Below, piece by piece: positions 55,021-64,000 of a stretch of 64,000 nucleotides of DNA (positions are counted from its first letter, which is position 1; every line of letters starts with the position of its first letter). The notes under the pieces are model-generated. The model saw only the letters and a list, made by a program, of their open reading frames with translations, had not been told where the DNA came from and did no database searches. The position numbers and the translations under genes are program-made. Source of the DNA: Pseudomonas fluorescens (lineage in GTDB: Bacteria > Pseudomonadota > Gammaproteobacteria > Pseudomonadales > Pseudomonadaceae); NCBI RefSeq assembly GCF_001708445.1, contig NZ_CP015637.1, forward strand, positions 1,365,001 through 1,429,000, given 5' to 3'.

Positions 55021-55524
55021 TTACTTCAGCTGATTCATGCGCTCGATCACCTGGCGGGTGATGTCGTATTGAGGCTTGACGTCAATCACGGCGCCACGCT
55101 CGAACACCAGGTCAAAGGCACCTTTCTTGATAACTTCTTCCACGGCGCTGTCGAGCTTGGGCTTGAGCTGCTTGAGCATTTCGCGGTCGGCAACAGCCTT
55201 GGCTTCGTTCAGCTCCTTGGACTGGAACTGGTAGTCACGAGCCTTTTGCTTGAATTCAAGCTCCAGACGCTCGCGCTCGCCTTGCTGCATTTTGTCACCG
55301 CCGGCTACCAGACGATCCTGGATGCCCTTGGCGCTGCTTTCCAGCGTTTTCAGCTTGGTCAGTTGCGGACCGAATTTTTTCTCTGCATCCACTGCGTACT
55401 TCTTGGCCGCATCGGATTCCAGGAGGGCCATCTGATAGTTCAGGACGGCAATTTTCATTTCGGCGAAGGCCGGGGTGGCTACCAGCACAGTTGCCAGCAG
55501 AACCAATTGAGTCAACTTACGCAC
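55021..55524 (-). CDS. skp: OmpH/Skp periplasmic chaperone
   Basis: This 167-residue trimeric chaperone holds unfolded outer-membrane proteins. A signal peptide (MRKLTQLVLLATVLVATPAFA) is followed by EMKIAVLNYQMALLESDAAKKY and a long charged coiled coil (LERLELEFKQKARDYQFQSKE-like, about residues 45-125). It lies between bamA and lpxD as in most gammaproteobacteria and serves the BAM complex. Confidence 0.96.
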   Translation of the reverse strand: MRKLTQLVLLATVLVATPAFAEMKIAVLNYQMALLESDAAKKYAVDAEKKFGPQLTKLKTLESSAKGIQDRLVAGGDKMQQGERERLELEFKQKARDYQFQSKELNEAKAVADREMLKQLKPKLDSAVEEVIKKGAFDLVFERGAVIDVKPQYDITRQVIERMNQLK

Positions 55525-55569
55525 GATGTACTCCTACAGAATCCGTTGTCGTTATCTTGGGTCAGACGC

Positions 55570-57957
55570 TTAGAACGTCTGGCCGAGGGAGAATTGGAAA
55601 ATCTGGGTTTCAGCGTTATCCGGTTTCTTGATCGGCATGGCCAGAGCAAAGCTCAACGGACCAAGCGCAGTCACCCATGTCACGCCGACACCCACGGAGC
55701 TCGCCATGTTACTCAGGCTCACATCGTTACATTGGGTGTTGGACTTCACGCCCGTTGGGTTGGTGACCTGCTCGCACTTGGAATCGAACACGTTACCCAC
55801 ATCCCAGAAAACCGAAGTACGCAGGGACCGCTGATCTTTGACGAACGGCAGAGGGAAGAGAATTTCCGCACCACCCTGGATCAACACGTTACCACCGAAT
55901 GGCAGCGCACTAGTATCGGTGTCCGCCACGGTTCCGGTGTTACCGGTCACGGCAGCGCCACGGCTCGGGGTACCACGCGGGCCCAGTGTGCTGTCCTTGA
56001 AGCCACGCACCGAGTTGAAACCACCGGCATAGTAGTTCTCATAGAACGGCAGGCCGTTGGTCGAACCATAGCCGTCGCCATAACCCAGCTCAGTGTGCAG
56101 GCGCATGGTGTAGTTATCGCTCAGCGGCTGGAACAACTGGCCACGGTAGTCGAGCTTGAAAAACGAGAGGTCGCTGCCAGGCGTAGTGGTTTCCAGGGTC
56201 AGGCTCTGGGAGTGACCTCGGGTTGCCAGTACACCTTTGTTCAGGGTCGACTCGGACCAGCCGGCAGAGGCCTTGAAGTTCAGGAACTTATCGCCTTCAC
56301 GACGGGTAAAGTCAAAGATCTCATCCACGGTGTACACACCGGTCTTGATCTCATCCTGCTGCGCGGTAAGGCCGAAGGTCAGGCGCGAGGTCTCGCTGAT
56401 CGGGTAGCCGATGTTGACACCCGCCCCCAGGCTGTCGATCGCATAGCTTGCTACGTTAACGTCGAGGTCTTTGTAGTCGGTGGTGCGATAGAAGGCGTTG
56501 TAGCCCAGGCTCACACCGTCAGCTGTCCAGTAGGGGTCGACATAACCGAAGTTATAGCGGCTCTGGTATTCGCTTCGGGTCAGGCCAATGGAAACCTTGT
56601 TACCGGTACCGAGGAAGTTGTTCTGGGTGATCGAACCGCCCAGGATCAGACCGGCACTCTGAGCAAAACCGACACTGGCGGTAATCGAGCCCGATGCTTG
56701 TTCCTCTACGGCGTAGTTCACGTCAACCTGGTCGTCTACACCCGGTACGGCCGGGGTTTCAACGTTCACTTCCTTGAAGAAGCCCAGGCGCTCAAGACGG
56801 GTCTTGGACTGGTCGATCAGGTAAGTCGACGCCCAGCCACCTTCCATCTGGCGCATTTCACGACGCAGCACTTCGTCCGCTGACTTGGTATTGCCACGGA
56901 AGTTGATGCGGTTCACATAGGCACGCTTGCCCGGGTCGACCACGAAGGTGATATCCACGGTGTGGTCATCATCGTGCGGGGTCGGTACACCGTTGACGTT
57001 GGCGAAGGTATAGCCTTCGTTACCCAGGCGACGGGTGATCAGCTCGGAGGTGGTGGTCATCAGCTTGCGCGAGAACACCTGGTCCTTCTGCACCAGCAAC
57101 AGCGCCTTGACCTGGTCTTCAGGCACTTTCAAGTCGCCGCTGAGCTTGACGTCACGAACCTTGTACTTCTCGCCTTCGTTGACGTTGACTGTGATGTAGA
57201 CGTGCTTCTTGTCCGGGGTGATGGACACCTGGGTCGAAGCGATATCCATGTTGATATAGCCGCGGTCCAGGTAGTAGGAGCGCAGGCGTTCCAGGTCACC
57301 GGAGAGTTTTTCACGAGCGTACTTGTCGTCGTTCTTGAAGAACGACAACCAGTTGGTGGTCTTGAGTTCGAACAGGTCGATCAGGTCTTCATCAGCGAAC
57401 TTGGTGTTACCCACCACGTTGATGTGCTGAATGGCCGCCACGGTGCCTTCGTTGATGTTGACCTTCAGGCCCACACGGTTACGAGGCTGCGGGATCACTT
57501 CGGTTTCAACGGTTGCGGAGTAGCGACCCTGGGCAACGTACTGGCGTTGCAGCTCGTTACGCACACCTTCAAGCGTCGCGCGCTGGAAGATCTCGCCCTC
57601 GGCCAGGCCGGATTGCTTGAGGCCCTTCATCAGGTCTTCAGTGGAGATCGCCTTGTTGCCTTCGATCTCGATACTGGCGACGGAGGGTCGCTCGACGACG
57701 GTGATGACCAGGACGTTGCCTTCGCGACCCAGTTGGATGTCTTGAAAGAACCCGGTTTTGAACAGCGCACGAGTGGATTCCACCAGGCGACGGTCATCAG
57801 CCTGTTCCCCGACGTTCAACGGCAAGGCACCAAAGACGCTACCCGCGGAAACCCGCTGGAGGCCGTTGACGCGAATATCGGAGATGGTGAAGGACTCGGC
57901 GTGAACTTCGGCGATCATCAATACGGTGAGAACCGCAGTTAGCAGCAGACGTTTCAT
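55570..57957 (-). CDS. bamA: Outer membrane protein assembly factor BamA
   Basis: This 795-residue Omp85 insertase has a signal peptide (MKRLLLTAVLTVLMIAEVHA), five POTRA domains (first ESFTISDIRVNGLQRVSAGSVFGALPLNVG) and a 16-stranded C-terminal barrel ending in the aromatic FSLGQTF. The barrel lid motif appears as GGFNSVRGFKDSTLGPRG (VRGF). It is essential. ATG 57957 is chosen because the signal peptide begins there. Confidence 0.98.
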   Translation of the reverse strand: MKRLLLTAVLTVLMIAEVHAESFTISDIRVNGLQRVSAGSVFGALPLNVGEQADDRRLVESTRALFKTGFFQDIQLGREGNVLVITVVERPSVASIEIEGNKAISTEDLMKGLKQSGLAEGEIFQRATLEGVRNELQRQYVAQGRYSATVETEVIPQPRNRVGLKVNINEGTVAAIQHINVVGNTKFADEDLIDLFELKTTNWLSFFKNDDKYAREKLSGDLERLRSYYLDRGYINMDIASTQVSITPDKKHVYITVNVNEGEKYKVRDVKLSGDLKVPEDQVKALLLVQKDQVFSRKLMTTTSELITRRLGNEGYTFANVNGVPTPHDDDHTVDITFVVDPGKRAYVNRINFRGNTKSADEVLRREMRQMEGGWASTYLIDQSKTRLERLGFFKEVNVETPAVPGVDDQVDVNYAVEEQASGSITASVGFAQSAGLILGGSITQNNFLGTGNKVSIGLTRSEYQSRYNFGYVDPYWTADGVSLGYNAFYRTTDYKDLDVNVASYAIDSLGAGVNIGYPISETSRLTFGLTAQQDEIKTGVYTVDEIFDFTRREGDKFLNFKASAGWSESTLNKGVLATRGHSQSLTLETTTPGSDLSFFKLDYRGQLFQPLSDNYTMRLHTELGYGDGYGSTNGLPFYENYYAGGFNSVRGFKDSTLGPRGTPSRGAAVTGNTGTVADTDTSALPFGGNVLIQGGAEILFPLPFVKDQRSLRTSVFWDVGNVFDSKCEQVTNPTGVKSNTQCNDVSLSNMASSVGVGVTWVTALGPLSFALAMPIKKPDNAETQIFQFSLGQTF

Positions 57958-57992
57958 GAAGTCCTTTCTTATTCCAACTGGCAATAAACAAA

Positions 57993-58011
57993 CTGCCGCA
58001 AAATGCGGCAG
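57993..58011 (-). terminator. Attenuator-like hairpin between rseP and bamA
   Basis: CTGCCGCA (57993-58000) and TGCGGCAG (58004-58011) form an 8-bp stem with a 3-nt loop. The minus strand continues TTTGTTTATTG, so it may partly terminate rseP transcription just before bamA. Confidence 0.65.
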
Positions 58012-58031
58012 ATTCGCAATTCAGCGAAGCG

Positions 58032-59384
58032 TTACAGACGTCCCAGATCGTTGACCAAGGCTAACAACATCACCCCGACCACCAAACTGATACCAATCTG
58101 TATCCCCCAACCCTGCACCCGATCCGACAAGGGGCGACCACGCGCCCACTCGACCAGATAAAACAACAGATGCCCCCCATCCAATACCGGAATGGGCAGC
58201 AAATTCAGAACCCCAAGACTAATACTCAGATAAGCCAGGAAATTCAGGAAATCCGCGACACCCGACTGGGCAGAAGCGCCCGCCACTTTAGCAATGGTTA
58301 TCGGCCCACTCAAGTTTTTTACCGAGAGCTCGCCGAACAACATTTTCTTGAGGGACTCGAGGGTCAGCACACTCATGGTCCAAGTACGTTTTGCACCCTC
58401 GCCAATCGCGGCCACTGGCCCGAAACTGACCTCGCGCACCATCGATGGCGGCCAGTCCGGACTTTTCACGCCGGCACCGAGGTAACCCCCGGCCGCCTTG
58501 GCTTCGCCCCGCACCGCCAGGGTGACAGGGACGTCGATTTGAGCACCATCGCGCTCAATTTTCAGCACAATTTTGGTATCAGGGCGTACACGTACCAGGT
58601 CGACCACTTGCTGCCATTCACCCAGCGCCTGACCATCAAGGGCCAACAGGCGATCACCGGTTTTCAGACCTGCGGCCTGGGCGGGACCTTTCGGGTCCAG
58701 CTCGGCCAGGACCGGCGGCAAGGCCGGGCGCCAGGGTCGAATCCCCAGGGACTTGATCGGATCCGGCTCGTCGGCCCCCTTGAGCCAATGGTCCAGGGCC
58801 AGCTCACGCGGGGACTCGGCAGTGGAATCCTGCTCGCGTACCACCACCTTGACGGTGCCGCTCTCACCCAAGCGACGCACCAGCTGCAAATTGACCGCGC
58901 CCCAACCAGTGGTCGGCTCGCCATCAATGGAAACTATTTCCTGCCCGGCGACCAATCCAGCCTTGGCGGCGATGCTGTCCGACTCAACCGCACCGATGAC
59001 CGGGCGAATCTGCTCGCTACCGAGCATGGCCAGGACCCAGAAGAACACCATGGCCAGCAGGAAATTGGCGATCGGGCCAGCAGCGACAATCGCAATACGC
59101 TGACGAACCGTCTTGCGATTGAAGGATTGATCGAGCTGATCCGCCGGCACTTCGCCTTCGCGCTCATCGAGCATCTTGACGTAGCCACCCAGGGGGATCG
59201 CCGCAATCACGAATTCGGTGCCACGGCGGTCGTGCCAGCGCAGCAGCGGCATGCCGAAACCAACGGAAAAGCGCAGTACCTTGACGCCGCAACGACGCGC
59301 CACCCAGAAGTGGCCGAATTCGTGGAAGGTAACCAGCACACCCAGAGCAACCAGGGTGCCGACAATCATGTAAAGCGCACTCAT
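58032..59384 (-). CDS. rseP: Site-2 intramembrane protease RseP (MucP)
   Basis: This 450-residue zinc metalloprotease cuts the anti-sigma factor (MucA-type) within the membrane to release the extracytoplasmic sigma factor. TM1 contains LVTFHEFGHFWVARR (His21, Glu22, His25) and the C-terminal TM has NLLPIPVLDGGHLLFYLVE with the third ligand. Two PDZ domains lie between (for example IGAVESDSIAAKAGLVAGQEIVSIDG). Length is typical. It follows dxr by 53 bp. Confidence 0.97.
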   Translation of the reverse strand: MSALYMIVGTLVALGVLVTFHEFGHFWVARRCGVKVLRFSVGFGMPLLRWHDRRGTEFVIAAIPLGGYVKMLDEREGEVPADQLDQSFNRKTVRQRIAIVAAGPIANFLLAMVFFWVLAMLGSEQIRPVIGAVESDSIAAKAGLVAGQEIVSIDGEPTTGWGAVNLQLVRRLGESGTVKVVVREQDSTAESPRELALDHWLKGADEPDPIKSLGIRPWRPALPPVLAELDPKGPAQAAGLKTGDRLLALDGQALGEWQQVVDLVRVRPDTKIVLKIERDGAQIDVPVTLAVRGEAKAAGGYLGAGVKSPDWPPSMVREVSFGPVAAIGEGAKRTWTMSVLTLESLKKMLFGELSVKNLSGPITIAKVAGASAQSGVADFLNFLAYLSISLGVLNLLPIPVLDGGHLLFYLVEWARGRPLSDRVQGWGIQIGISLVVGVMLLALVNDLGRL

Positions 59385-59437
59385 CTAATTTCTCCGCATT
59401 CCAATCCAGTGCCTGAAGGCTAAAACGCGCCCAAAGA

Positions 59438-60628
59438 CTAACGCGCGTTGCGGTTCAACCATTGTTCGGCCAGGGTCCGGGCCTTGGTATCCGCCTCGAA
59501 CACTGCCCCCAAATCATTCACTGCCACCACGGGTTCAAGACTTAGAACATCCTCGATGATACTCGCGATCTGCGGAAAGCGGATGCGCCGTTCGAGAAAC
59601 GCCGCCACCGCAACTTCATTGGCCGCATTGAGCATTGCCGGTGCGCTGTTACCCGCCTCGGCCGCCAGCCGCGCCAAACGCAGGCAGGGAAAGCGCTGCT
59701 CGTCCGGCGCCTCGAAGTCCAGGCGGGCAATAGCGAACAGGTCCAGAGGCGCGACACCCGAGTCGATACGCTCCGGCCAAGCCAGGGCGTTGGCGATCGG
59801 CGTACGCATATCGGGGTTGCCCAACTGCGCCAATACTGAACCGTCCACGTAGTCGACCAGGGAATGAATCACACTTTGCGGGTGAATCACCACCTCGACC
59901 TGCTCAGGCCGCGCGTCGAACAGCCAGCATGCCTCGATCAACTCCAGGCCTTTGTTCATCATGCTCGCCGAGTCGACGGAAATTTTGCGCCCCATGGACC
60001 AGTTCGGATGGGCGCAAGCCTGGTCCGGAGAGACATGCTCCAGCTCAGTCAACGGCGTCTGCCGGAAAGGACCACCCGAGGCCGTCAGCAAGATCCGACG
60101 CACGCCGACCTGGCTCAAGCCGCGAGCAAAGTCGCCCGGCATGCATTGGAAGATCGCGTTGTGCTCACTGTCGAGGGGCAGCAGCACCGCCCCGCTCTTA
60201 CGCACCGCTTGCATAAACAATGCGCCGGACATCACCAGCGCTTCTTTATTAGCCAGCAGGATCTTCTTGCCGGCGTCGACAGCCGCCAGGGTCGGGCGCA
60301 AGCCAGCAGCGCCGACGATAGCAGCGACAACGGTATCCACCTCGGCATCGGCCGAGACCTGGCACAAACCTTCCTCCCCCACCAGCACCTGGGTAGCCAA
60401 ACCCGCGGCGCGCAGATCATCCTGCAAACCCCGCGCAGCCGTAGCCTCGGGTACGACGGCAAAGCGCGGCGCATGGCGCACGCACAGGGCCAGCAACTCA
60501 CTCAAGCGGCTGAAGCCGGTCAGCGCGAAGACTTGATAGCGCTCCGGGTGACGAGCAATCACGTCCAGGGCGCTCAACCCTACCGAACCGGTCGCGCCCA
60601 GCACGGTGACCTGTTGCAGGCGGCTCAC
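59438..60628 (-). CDS. dxr: 1-deoxy-D-xylulose 5-phosphate reductoisomerase
   Basis: This 396-residue NADPH-dependent enzyme makes MEP. N-terminal [19 protein letters not shown] binds [27 protein letters not shown] and LTASGGPFR are diagnostic, as is [19 protein letters not shown] chose the GTG at 60628 (product [11 protein letters not shown]) because it overlaps the cdsA stop as GTGA and matches the family length; GTG 60643 is an alternative. Confidence 0.95.
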   Translation of the reverse strand: MSRLQQVTVLGATGSVGLSALDVIARHPERYQVFALTGFSRLSELLALCVRHAPRFAVVPEATAARGLQDDLRAAGLATQVLVGEEGLCQVSADAEVDTVVAAIVGAAGLRPTLAAVDAGKKILLANKEALVMSGALFMQAVRKSGAVLLPLDSEHNAIFQCMPGDFARGLSQVGVRRILLTASGGPFRQTPLTELEHVSPDQACAHPNWSMGRKISVDSASMMNKGLELIEACWLFDARPEQVEVVIHPQSVIHSLVDYVDGSVLAQLGNPDMRTPIANALAWPERIDSGVAPLDLFAIARLDFEAPDEQRFPCLRLARLAAEAGNSAPAMLNAANEVAVAAFLERRIRFPQIASIIEDVLSLEPVVAVNDLGAVFEADTKARTLAEQWLNRNAR

Positions 60629-61431
60629 GAGGCGCTCATCCACAACAGCACGGCAAAGATCGGGATCGCGGCCGTGAGGCTGTCGATGCGATCCAGCACG
60701 CCACCATGACCCGGCAACAGGTTGCTGCTGTCCTTGATCCCGGCCTGGCGCTTGAACATGCTTTCAGTGAGGTCACCCACCACCGAGATGAATACGACAA
60801 TGGCCGTACCCAGCAGGGCCAGGAAGACTTCCTTCATCGACCATTCGCGCACGACACCAACAACAAGCGTGATCACCAGTGTCAACGCCAGGCCGCCATA
60901 CACGCCTTCCCAGCTTTTGCCCGGGCTGACGGCGGGTGCCAGCTTGCGCTTGCCAAAGGCCCGGCCGGAAAAGTAGGCGCCAATATCAGCCCCCCAGACC
61001 AGCACCATTACCGCGAGGATCAGCTCATTACCAATCGGGTAGCGCTTGATCTCCACCAGCCCTTGCCAGGCCGGCAGCAGGATCAGCAAGCCAATCACCA
61101 ATTTGCAGGCGACACTGGACCACTGGGCACTGGTGCGCGGATAGGTCAGCACCAGGAACGTCGCCAGCGCCCACCACAATACCGCCGCCCCCAATACCCA
61201 GGGCGCGATGTCCGGCAGGATGTACATCAGGAACAGCAACAGCGCTACCACCGCCGCATAGACCAGGCGTGGCAACTGCGTACTGAACCCTGCCAGGCGC
61301 GCCCATTCCCAGGCCCCGAGAATTACAACCAAGCCAATAAACAGCGCAAAGCCGGAACCGTCGAGCAGGAAAAATCCACACAAGGCAATCGGCAGCAGGA
61401 TCAGTGCTGTGATGATTCGTTGTTTAAGCAT
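60625..61431 (-). CDS. cdsA: Phosphatidate cytidylyltransferase
   Basis: This 268-residue polytopic membrane enzyme makes CDP-diacylglycerol. It has about eight hydrophobic segments and the C-terminal CDS signature (around [34 protein letters not shown]). The start is directly adjacent to the uppS stop and the end overlaps dxr. Confidence 0.97.
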   Translation of the reverse strand: MLKQRIITALILLPIALCGFFLLDGSGFALFIGLVVILGAWEWARLAGFSTQLPRLVYAAVVALLLFLMYILPDIAPWVLGAAVLWWALATFLVLTYPRTSAQWSSVACKLVIGLLILLPAWQGLVEIKRYPIGNELILAVMVLVWGADIGAYFSGRAFGKRKLAPAVSPGKSWEGVYGGLALTLVITLVVGVVREWSMKEVFLALLGTAIVVFISVVGDLTESMFKRQAGIKDSSNLLPGHGGVLDRIDSLTAAIPIFAVLLWMSAS

Positions 61432-62187
61432 TTAAACCCGGGCTCCAGCTTCGATCTGCTCGCTCGTTTTACCGAAGCGACGCTGACGGGAAGCGAAATC
61501 GGCCAGCGCTTTACGCATGGCATCGTGTTTGAAGTCCGGCCAGAACAGGTCGGAGAAGTACAACTCGGTGTAGGCCAATTGCCACAATAGAAAGTTACTG
61601 ATGCGGTGCTCACCACCGGTGCGGATACACAGGTCCGGCAACGGCAGGTCGCCGGTCACCAGACAGGTTTGCAACAGTTCGGGCGTGATGTCGTCCGGGC
61701 GCAGATGGCCGGCCTGCACTTCGCGAGCCAGCCGCTGCGCAGCCTGGGCGATATCCCACTGGCCGCCATAGTTGGCGGCGATCTGCAATACAAAGCGGTC
61801 GCTGCCAGCCGTGATCGCCTCGGCTTCGCGCATGGCGGCCTGCAAATCCGGATGGAATCGCGAACGATCACCGATGATGCGCAGGCTGATCTTATTGTCG
61901 TTGAGACGCTTGGCCTCACGACGCAAGGCCTTGAAGAACAGGTCCATCAGGGCACTGACTTCCTCGGCAGGCCGCTGCCAGTTTTCACTGGAGAAGGCGA
62001 ACAGGGTCAACACTTCGACCTTGGCCTCGGCACACACCTCAATCACCGCCCGCACCGCATCGACACCCGCTTTATGCCCGGCGACACCAGGCAGAAAGCG
62101 TTTCTTCGCCCAGCGATTATTCCCATCCATGATGATCGCGACATGGCGCGGCACCACAGAGGGCACAGTCTGCTTGGTCTTTTCCAT
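61432..62187 (-). CDS. uppS: Undecaprenyl diphosphate synthase
   Basis: This 251-residue cis-prenyltransferase makes the C55 lipid carrier for peptidoglycan and O-antigen. Diagnostic motifs are HVAIIMDGNNRWAKKR (Asp of the FPP site), GHKAGVDAVRAVIE, TLFAFSSENWQRP and LCIRTGGEHRISNFLLWQLAYTELYF. It abuts cdsA with no gap, and starts 17 bp after frr. Confidence 0.97.
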   Translation of the reverse strand: MEKTKQTVPSVVPRHVAIIMDGNNRWAKKRFLPGVAGHKAGVDAVRAVIEVCAEAKVEVLTLFAFSSENWQRPAEEVSALMDLFFKALRREAKRLNDNKISLRIIGDRSRFHPDLQAAMREAEAITAGSDRFVLQIAANYGGQWDIAQAAQRLAREVQAGHLRPDDITPELLQTCLVTGDLPLPDLCIRTGGEHRISNFLLWQLAYTELYFSDLFWPDFKHDAMRKALADFASRQRRFGKTSEQIEAGARV

Positions 62188-62204
62188 GAAGGCGTCCTGA
62201 CCCC

Positions 62205-62762
62205 TTATACGGCCATCAGGTCCTTTTCTTTTTCTTCGGTAGCCTTGGTAATCTGGGCCTCGGCTTCTTTAGTCAGCTTGTCGATATCGGCAATAGCGCG
62301 ACGTTCTTCGTCTTCGCTGATTTCCTTGTCCTTGACCAGCTTCTTCAGGTCACCCAACGCATCACGACGGATGTTGCGCACGGCAACACGCGCGTCTTCA
62401 GCAGCACTGCGCGCCTGCTTGGTGAAGCCCTTGCGGGTTTCTTCGGTCAGTGCCGGCATGGAGATCAGCAACAACTCGCCCAGGTTGGTCGGGTTGAGGT
62501 TCAGGCCGGCACTTTGGATGGCTTTGTCGACAGCAGCGAGCATGTTGCGCTCGAAAGCCACGACTTGCAGGGTGCGCGAATCTTTTACGGTTACGTTGGC
62601 CACACCGCTCAGGGGGGTGTCGGCGCCGTAATACGGCACCATCACGCTACCCAGGATGCTCGGGTGCGCCTTGCCGGTACGAATCTGGCCGAATGCGTGG
62701 CTCAGAGACTCCAGGGATTTCTGCATACGCGCTTGGGCGTCTTTCTTGATGTCATTGATCAT
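62205..62762 (-). CDS. frr: Ribosome recycling factor
   Basis: This 185-residue factor splits post-termination ribosomes together with [23 protein letters not shown] at the start, [32 protein letters not shown] and the coiled C-terminal helix ([28 protein letters not shown]) are typical. The ATG overlaps the pyrH stop (ATGA). Confidence 0.98.
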   Translation of the reverse strand: MINDIKKDAQARMQKSLESLSHAFGQIRTGKAHPSILGSVMVPYYGADTPLSGVANVTVKDSRTLQVVAFERNMLAAVDKAIQSAGLNLNPTNLGELLLISMPALTEETRKGFTKQARSAAEDARVAVRNIRRDALGDLKKLVKDKEISEDEERRAIADIDKLTKEAEAQITKATEEKEKDLMAV

Positions 62763-63502
62763 TGTTGGCCTTCCTCGATCAGAGTCCCTTCCGCGCCGCC
62801 GTGTACGATATTCAGCAGGGCGCCGGGCTTGTTCATGTTAAATACGCGCAGCGGCATCTTATGGTCGCGGCACAGGCAAATAGCCGTCAGGTCCATCACG
62901 CCCAGCTTGCGATCCAGCACTTCATCGTAGGTCAGATGATCGAACTTCTCGGCATGCGGGTCTTTGAATGGGTCTGCGGTGTATACGCCATCCACCTTGG
63001 TGGCCTTGAGCACTACGTCAGCATCGATTTCGATGGCGCGCAAGCAAGCAGCCGAATCCGTGGTAAAGAATGGATTGCCAGTACCGGCGGCGAAGATCAC
63101 CACTTCCTTGGAGTTCAAGTGACGCATGGCTTTGCGGCGATCATAGTGATCGGTCACACCAACCATGGAAATAGCCGACATCACGATTGCCGAGATATTG
63201 GCACGCTCCAGGGCGTCGCGCATGGCCAGGGCGTTCATCACAGTGGCCAGCATGCCCATGTGGTCACCCGTGACCCGATCCATACCGGCCGCACTCAGTG
63301 CCGCGCCGCGGAACAGGTTACCACCCCCGATCACCAGGCCGACCTGGACACCGATGCCGACCAGTTGGCCGACTTCCAGCGCCATGCGATCGAGCACCTT
63401 GGGATCGATCCCGAACTCTTCCGAGCCCATCAGGGCCTCGCCGCTAAGCTTGAGTAGAATGCGTTTATAGCGAGCCTGATAACCACTGCCCTGCTGAGCC
63501 AT
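62759..63502 (-). CDS. pyrH: UMP kinase
   Basis: This 247-residue hexameric kinase phosphorylates UMP to UDP and is regulated by GTP and UTP. Visible are [46 protein letters not shown] and [23 protein letters not shown]. It lies between frr and tsf. Confidence 0.98.
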   Translation of the reverse strand: MAQQGSGYQARYKRILLKLSGEALMGSEEFGIDPKVLDRMALEVGQLVGIGVQVGLVIGGGNLFRGAALSAAGMDRVTGDHMGMLATVMNALAMRDALERANISAIVMSAISMVGVTDHYDRRKAMRHLNSKEVVIFAAGTGNPFFTTDSAACLRAIEIDADVVLKATKVDGVYTADPFKDPHAEKFDHLTYDEVLDRKLGVMDLTAICLCRDHKMPLRVFNMNKPGALLNIVHGGAEGTLIEEGQQ

Positions 63503-63656
63503 TGCGAATCTCTCCTGCGGCGTATTTTTAAAAATTCTTGGCGAGCCGTTTACGGCTTGCGTTCACTCTAGCTGGACGCTATCACAGCGCCATCGGATCA
63601 CGGCTTTGTAAGCCAGTTCCGAGGGGAAGCCAAATAAAATTAGCCTTCCCATTTGA

Positions 63657-63690
63657 AAAGAGGCTGCGCGCGTGAGCGGGCAGCCTCTTT
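63657..63690 (-). terminator. Intrinsic terminator of tsf
   Basis: AAAGAGGCTGC (63657-63667) and GCAGCCTCTTT (63680-63690) form a perfect 11-bp stem with a 12-nt loop; on the minus strand TTTTC follows. It lies 23 bp after the tsf stop in the 210-bp pyrH-tsf gap; the remainder (63503-63656) presumably carries the pyrH promoter but shows no confident box. Confidence 0.85.
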
Positions 63691-63712
63691 CGGGCGACAG
63701 TTGGAACCTGTC

Positions 63713-64000
63713 TTATTGCTTGGCGGCAGCCAGCTGGGCAGCAACTTCTTCAGCGAAGTTGTCGACCGGCTTCTCGATGCCTTCGCCTACTTTGAAGTAA
63801 GTGAAGGAAACGATTTCAGCACCGGCTTTCTTGGCCAGCTCGCCAACCTTGATTTCAGGGTTCTTGACGAACGCCTGCTCAACCAGGCTTGCTTCAGCCA
63901 GGAACTTGCTGATACGGCCTTTGATCATGTTTTCAACGATGTTCTCTGGCTTGCCAGCGATTTTGTCAGCGTTGAGGCTCAGGAACACAGCTTTTTCGCG
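63713..64000 (-). CDS. tsf: Elongation factor Ts (C-terminal part, cut by window edge)
   Basis: This is the 3' part of tsf, the guanine-nucleotide exchange factor of EF-Tu. The last about 96 residues are present: [39 protein letters not shown] and the Ala/Gln-rich end. The frame stays open to the window border (codons for [13 protein letters not shown] precede), so the true start is outside. The tsf-pyrH-frr order confirms it. Confidence 0.96.
   Translation of the reverse strand, partial: REKAVFLSLNADKIAGKPENIVENMIKGRISKFLAEASLVEQAFVKNPEIKVGELAKKAGAEIVSFTYFKVGEGIEKPVDNFAEEVAAQLAAAKQ

Noticed and set aside
55069..56883. 604-codon open frame on the plus strand
   Set aside because: Antisense to skp and bamA, which are clearly real; the composition is typical of a shadow frame.
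51495..64000. Minus-strand lipid A/BAM/MEP gene block as a novel cluster
   Set aside because: This order is standard in Pseudomonas and similar in other gammaproteobacteria.

Overview
The window reads as a chromosomal segment of a Pseudomonas of the P. fluorescens group. The evidence is uniformly high-GC coding sequence, very Pseudomonas-like proteins (MexL/MexJ/MexK, QuiP, the rpoS-nlpD-pcm-surE-truD-ispF block, GfnR-type LysR beside adhC-fghA) and many intergenic REP/REPIN palindromes of the types common in P. fluorescens. No tRNA, rRNA, CRISPR, phage or insertion sequence was seen. Coding density is about 90%. Almost every minus-strand gene between 29 kb and 64 kb belongs to the conserved core genome.

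Layout. (1) 0.1-5.6 kb: a MexL-type repressor diverges from a mexJK-type RND efflux operon that has gained a LysE-family exporter as its third gene. (2) 5.6-9.3 kb, minus strand: a DUF4197 protein, a YbaY-family lipoprotein and the membrane acyltransferase PlsB. (3) 9.5-16 kb: a cold-shock protein, a small conserved protein, the rlmA-dapE pair, an NdvB-like beta-glucan synthase/hydrolase fusion, and tcdA. (4) 16.06-16.48 kb: a composite repeat whose two ends are inverted copies of a variant REP and which is one continuous open frame. (5) 16.6-19.0 kb: QuiP-type acylase. (6) 19.2-29.4 kb, plus strand: a DNA-repair set (MBL-fold exonuclease, ATP-dependent DNA ligase, Lhr-Core helicase, PdeM phosphoesterase) split in two halves by a five-gene basic-amino-acid ABC transporter operon that includes an AstE/AotO-like hydrolase. 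(7) 29.4-33 kb: a small proline-rich protein, dcd, a second cold-shock gene with a long leader, then rpoS and nlpD. (8) 33-40.3 kb: pcm-surE-truD-ispF, the formaldehyde detoxification pair fghA-adhC with a divergent LysR gene, and ispD-ftsB. (9) 40.5-51.5 kb: eno, kdsA, pyrG, tilS, accA, dnaE, rnhB. (10) 51.5-64 kb: lipid A and envelope genes lpxB-lpxA-fabZ-lpxD-skp-bamA-rseP, then dxr-cdsA-uppS, then frr-pyrH and the 3' end of tsf, cut by the window edge.

The minus-strand core from tsf down to dnaE is a growth and envelope supercluster: translation factors, UMP kinase, isoprenoid and CDP-diacylglycerol supply, outer-membrane protein assembly and lipid A synthesis. Many neighbours overlap by the four bases ATGA or GTGA, which suggests translational coupling. 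The accessory interest lies in regions 1, 4 and 6. I found no clear evidence of a wholly undescribed system. The best candidates for a second look are the split ligase/Lhr-Core repair cluster, the REP-bounded composite element with its end-to-end open frame, the decamer array at the stop codon of the mexL-type gene, and the ispF ribosome site that appears to lie inside a terminator stem.
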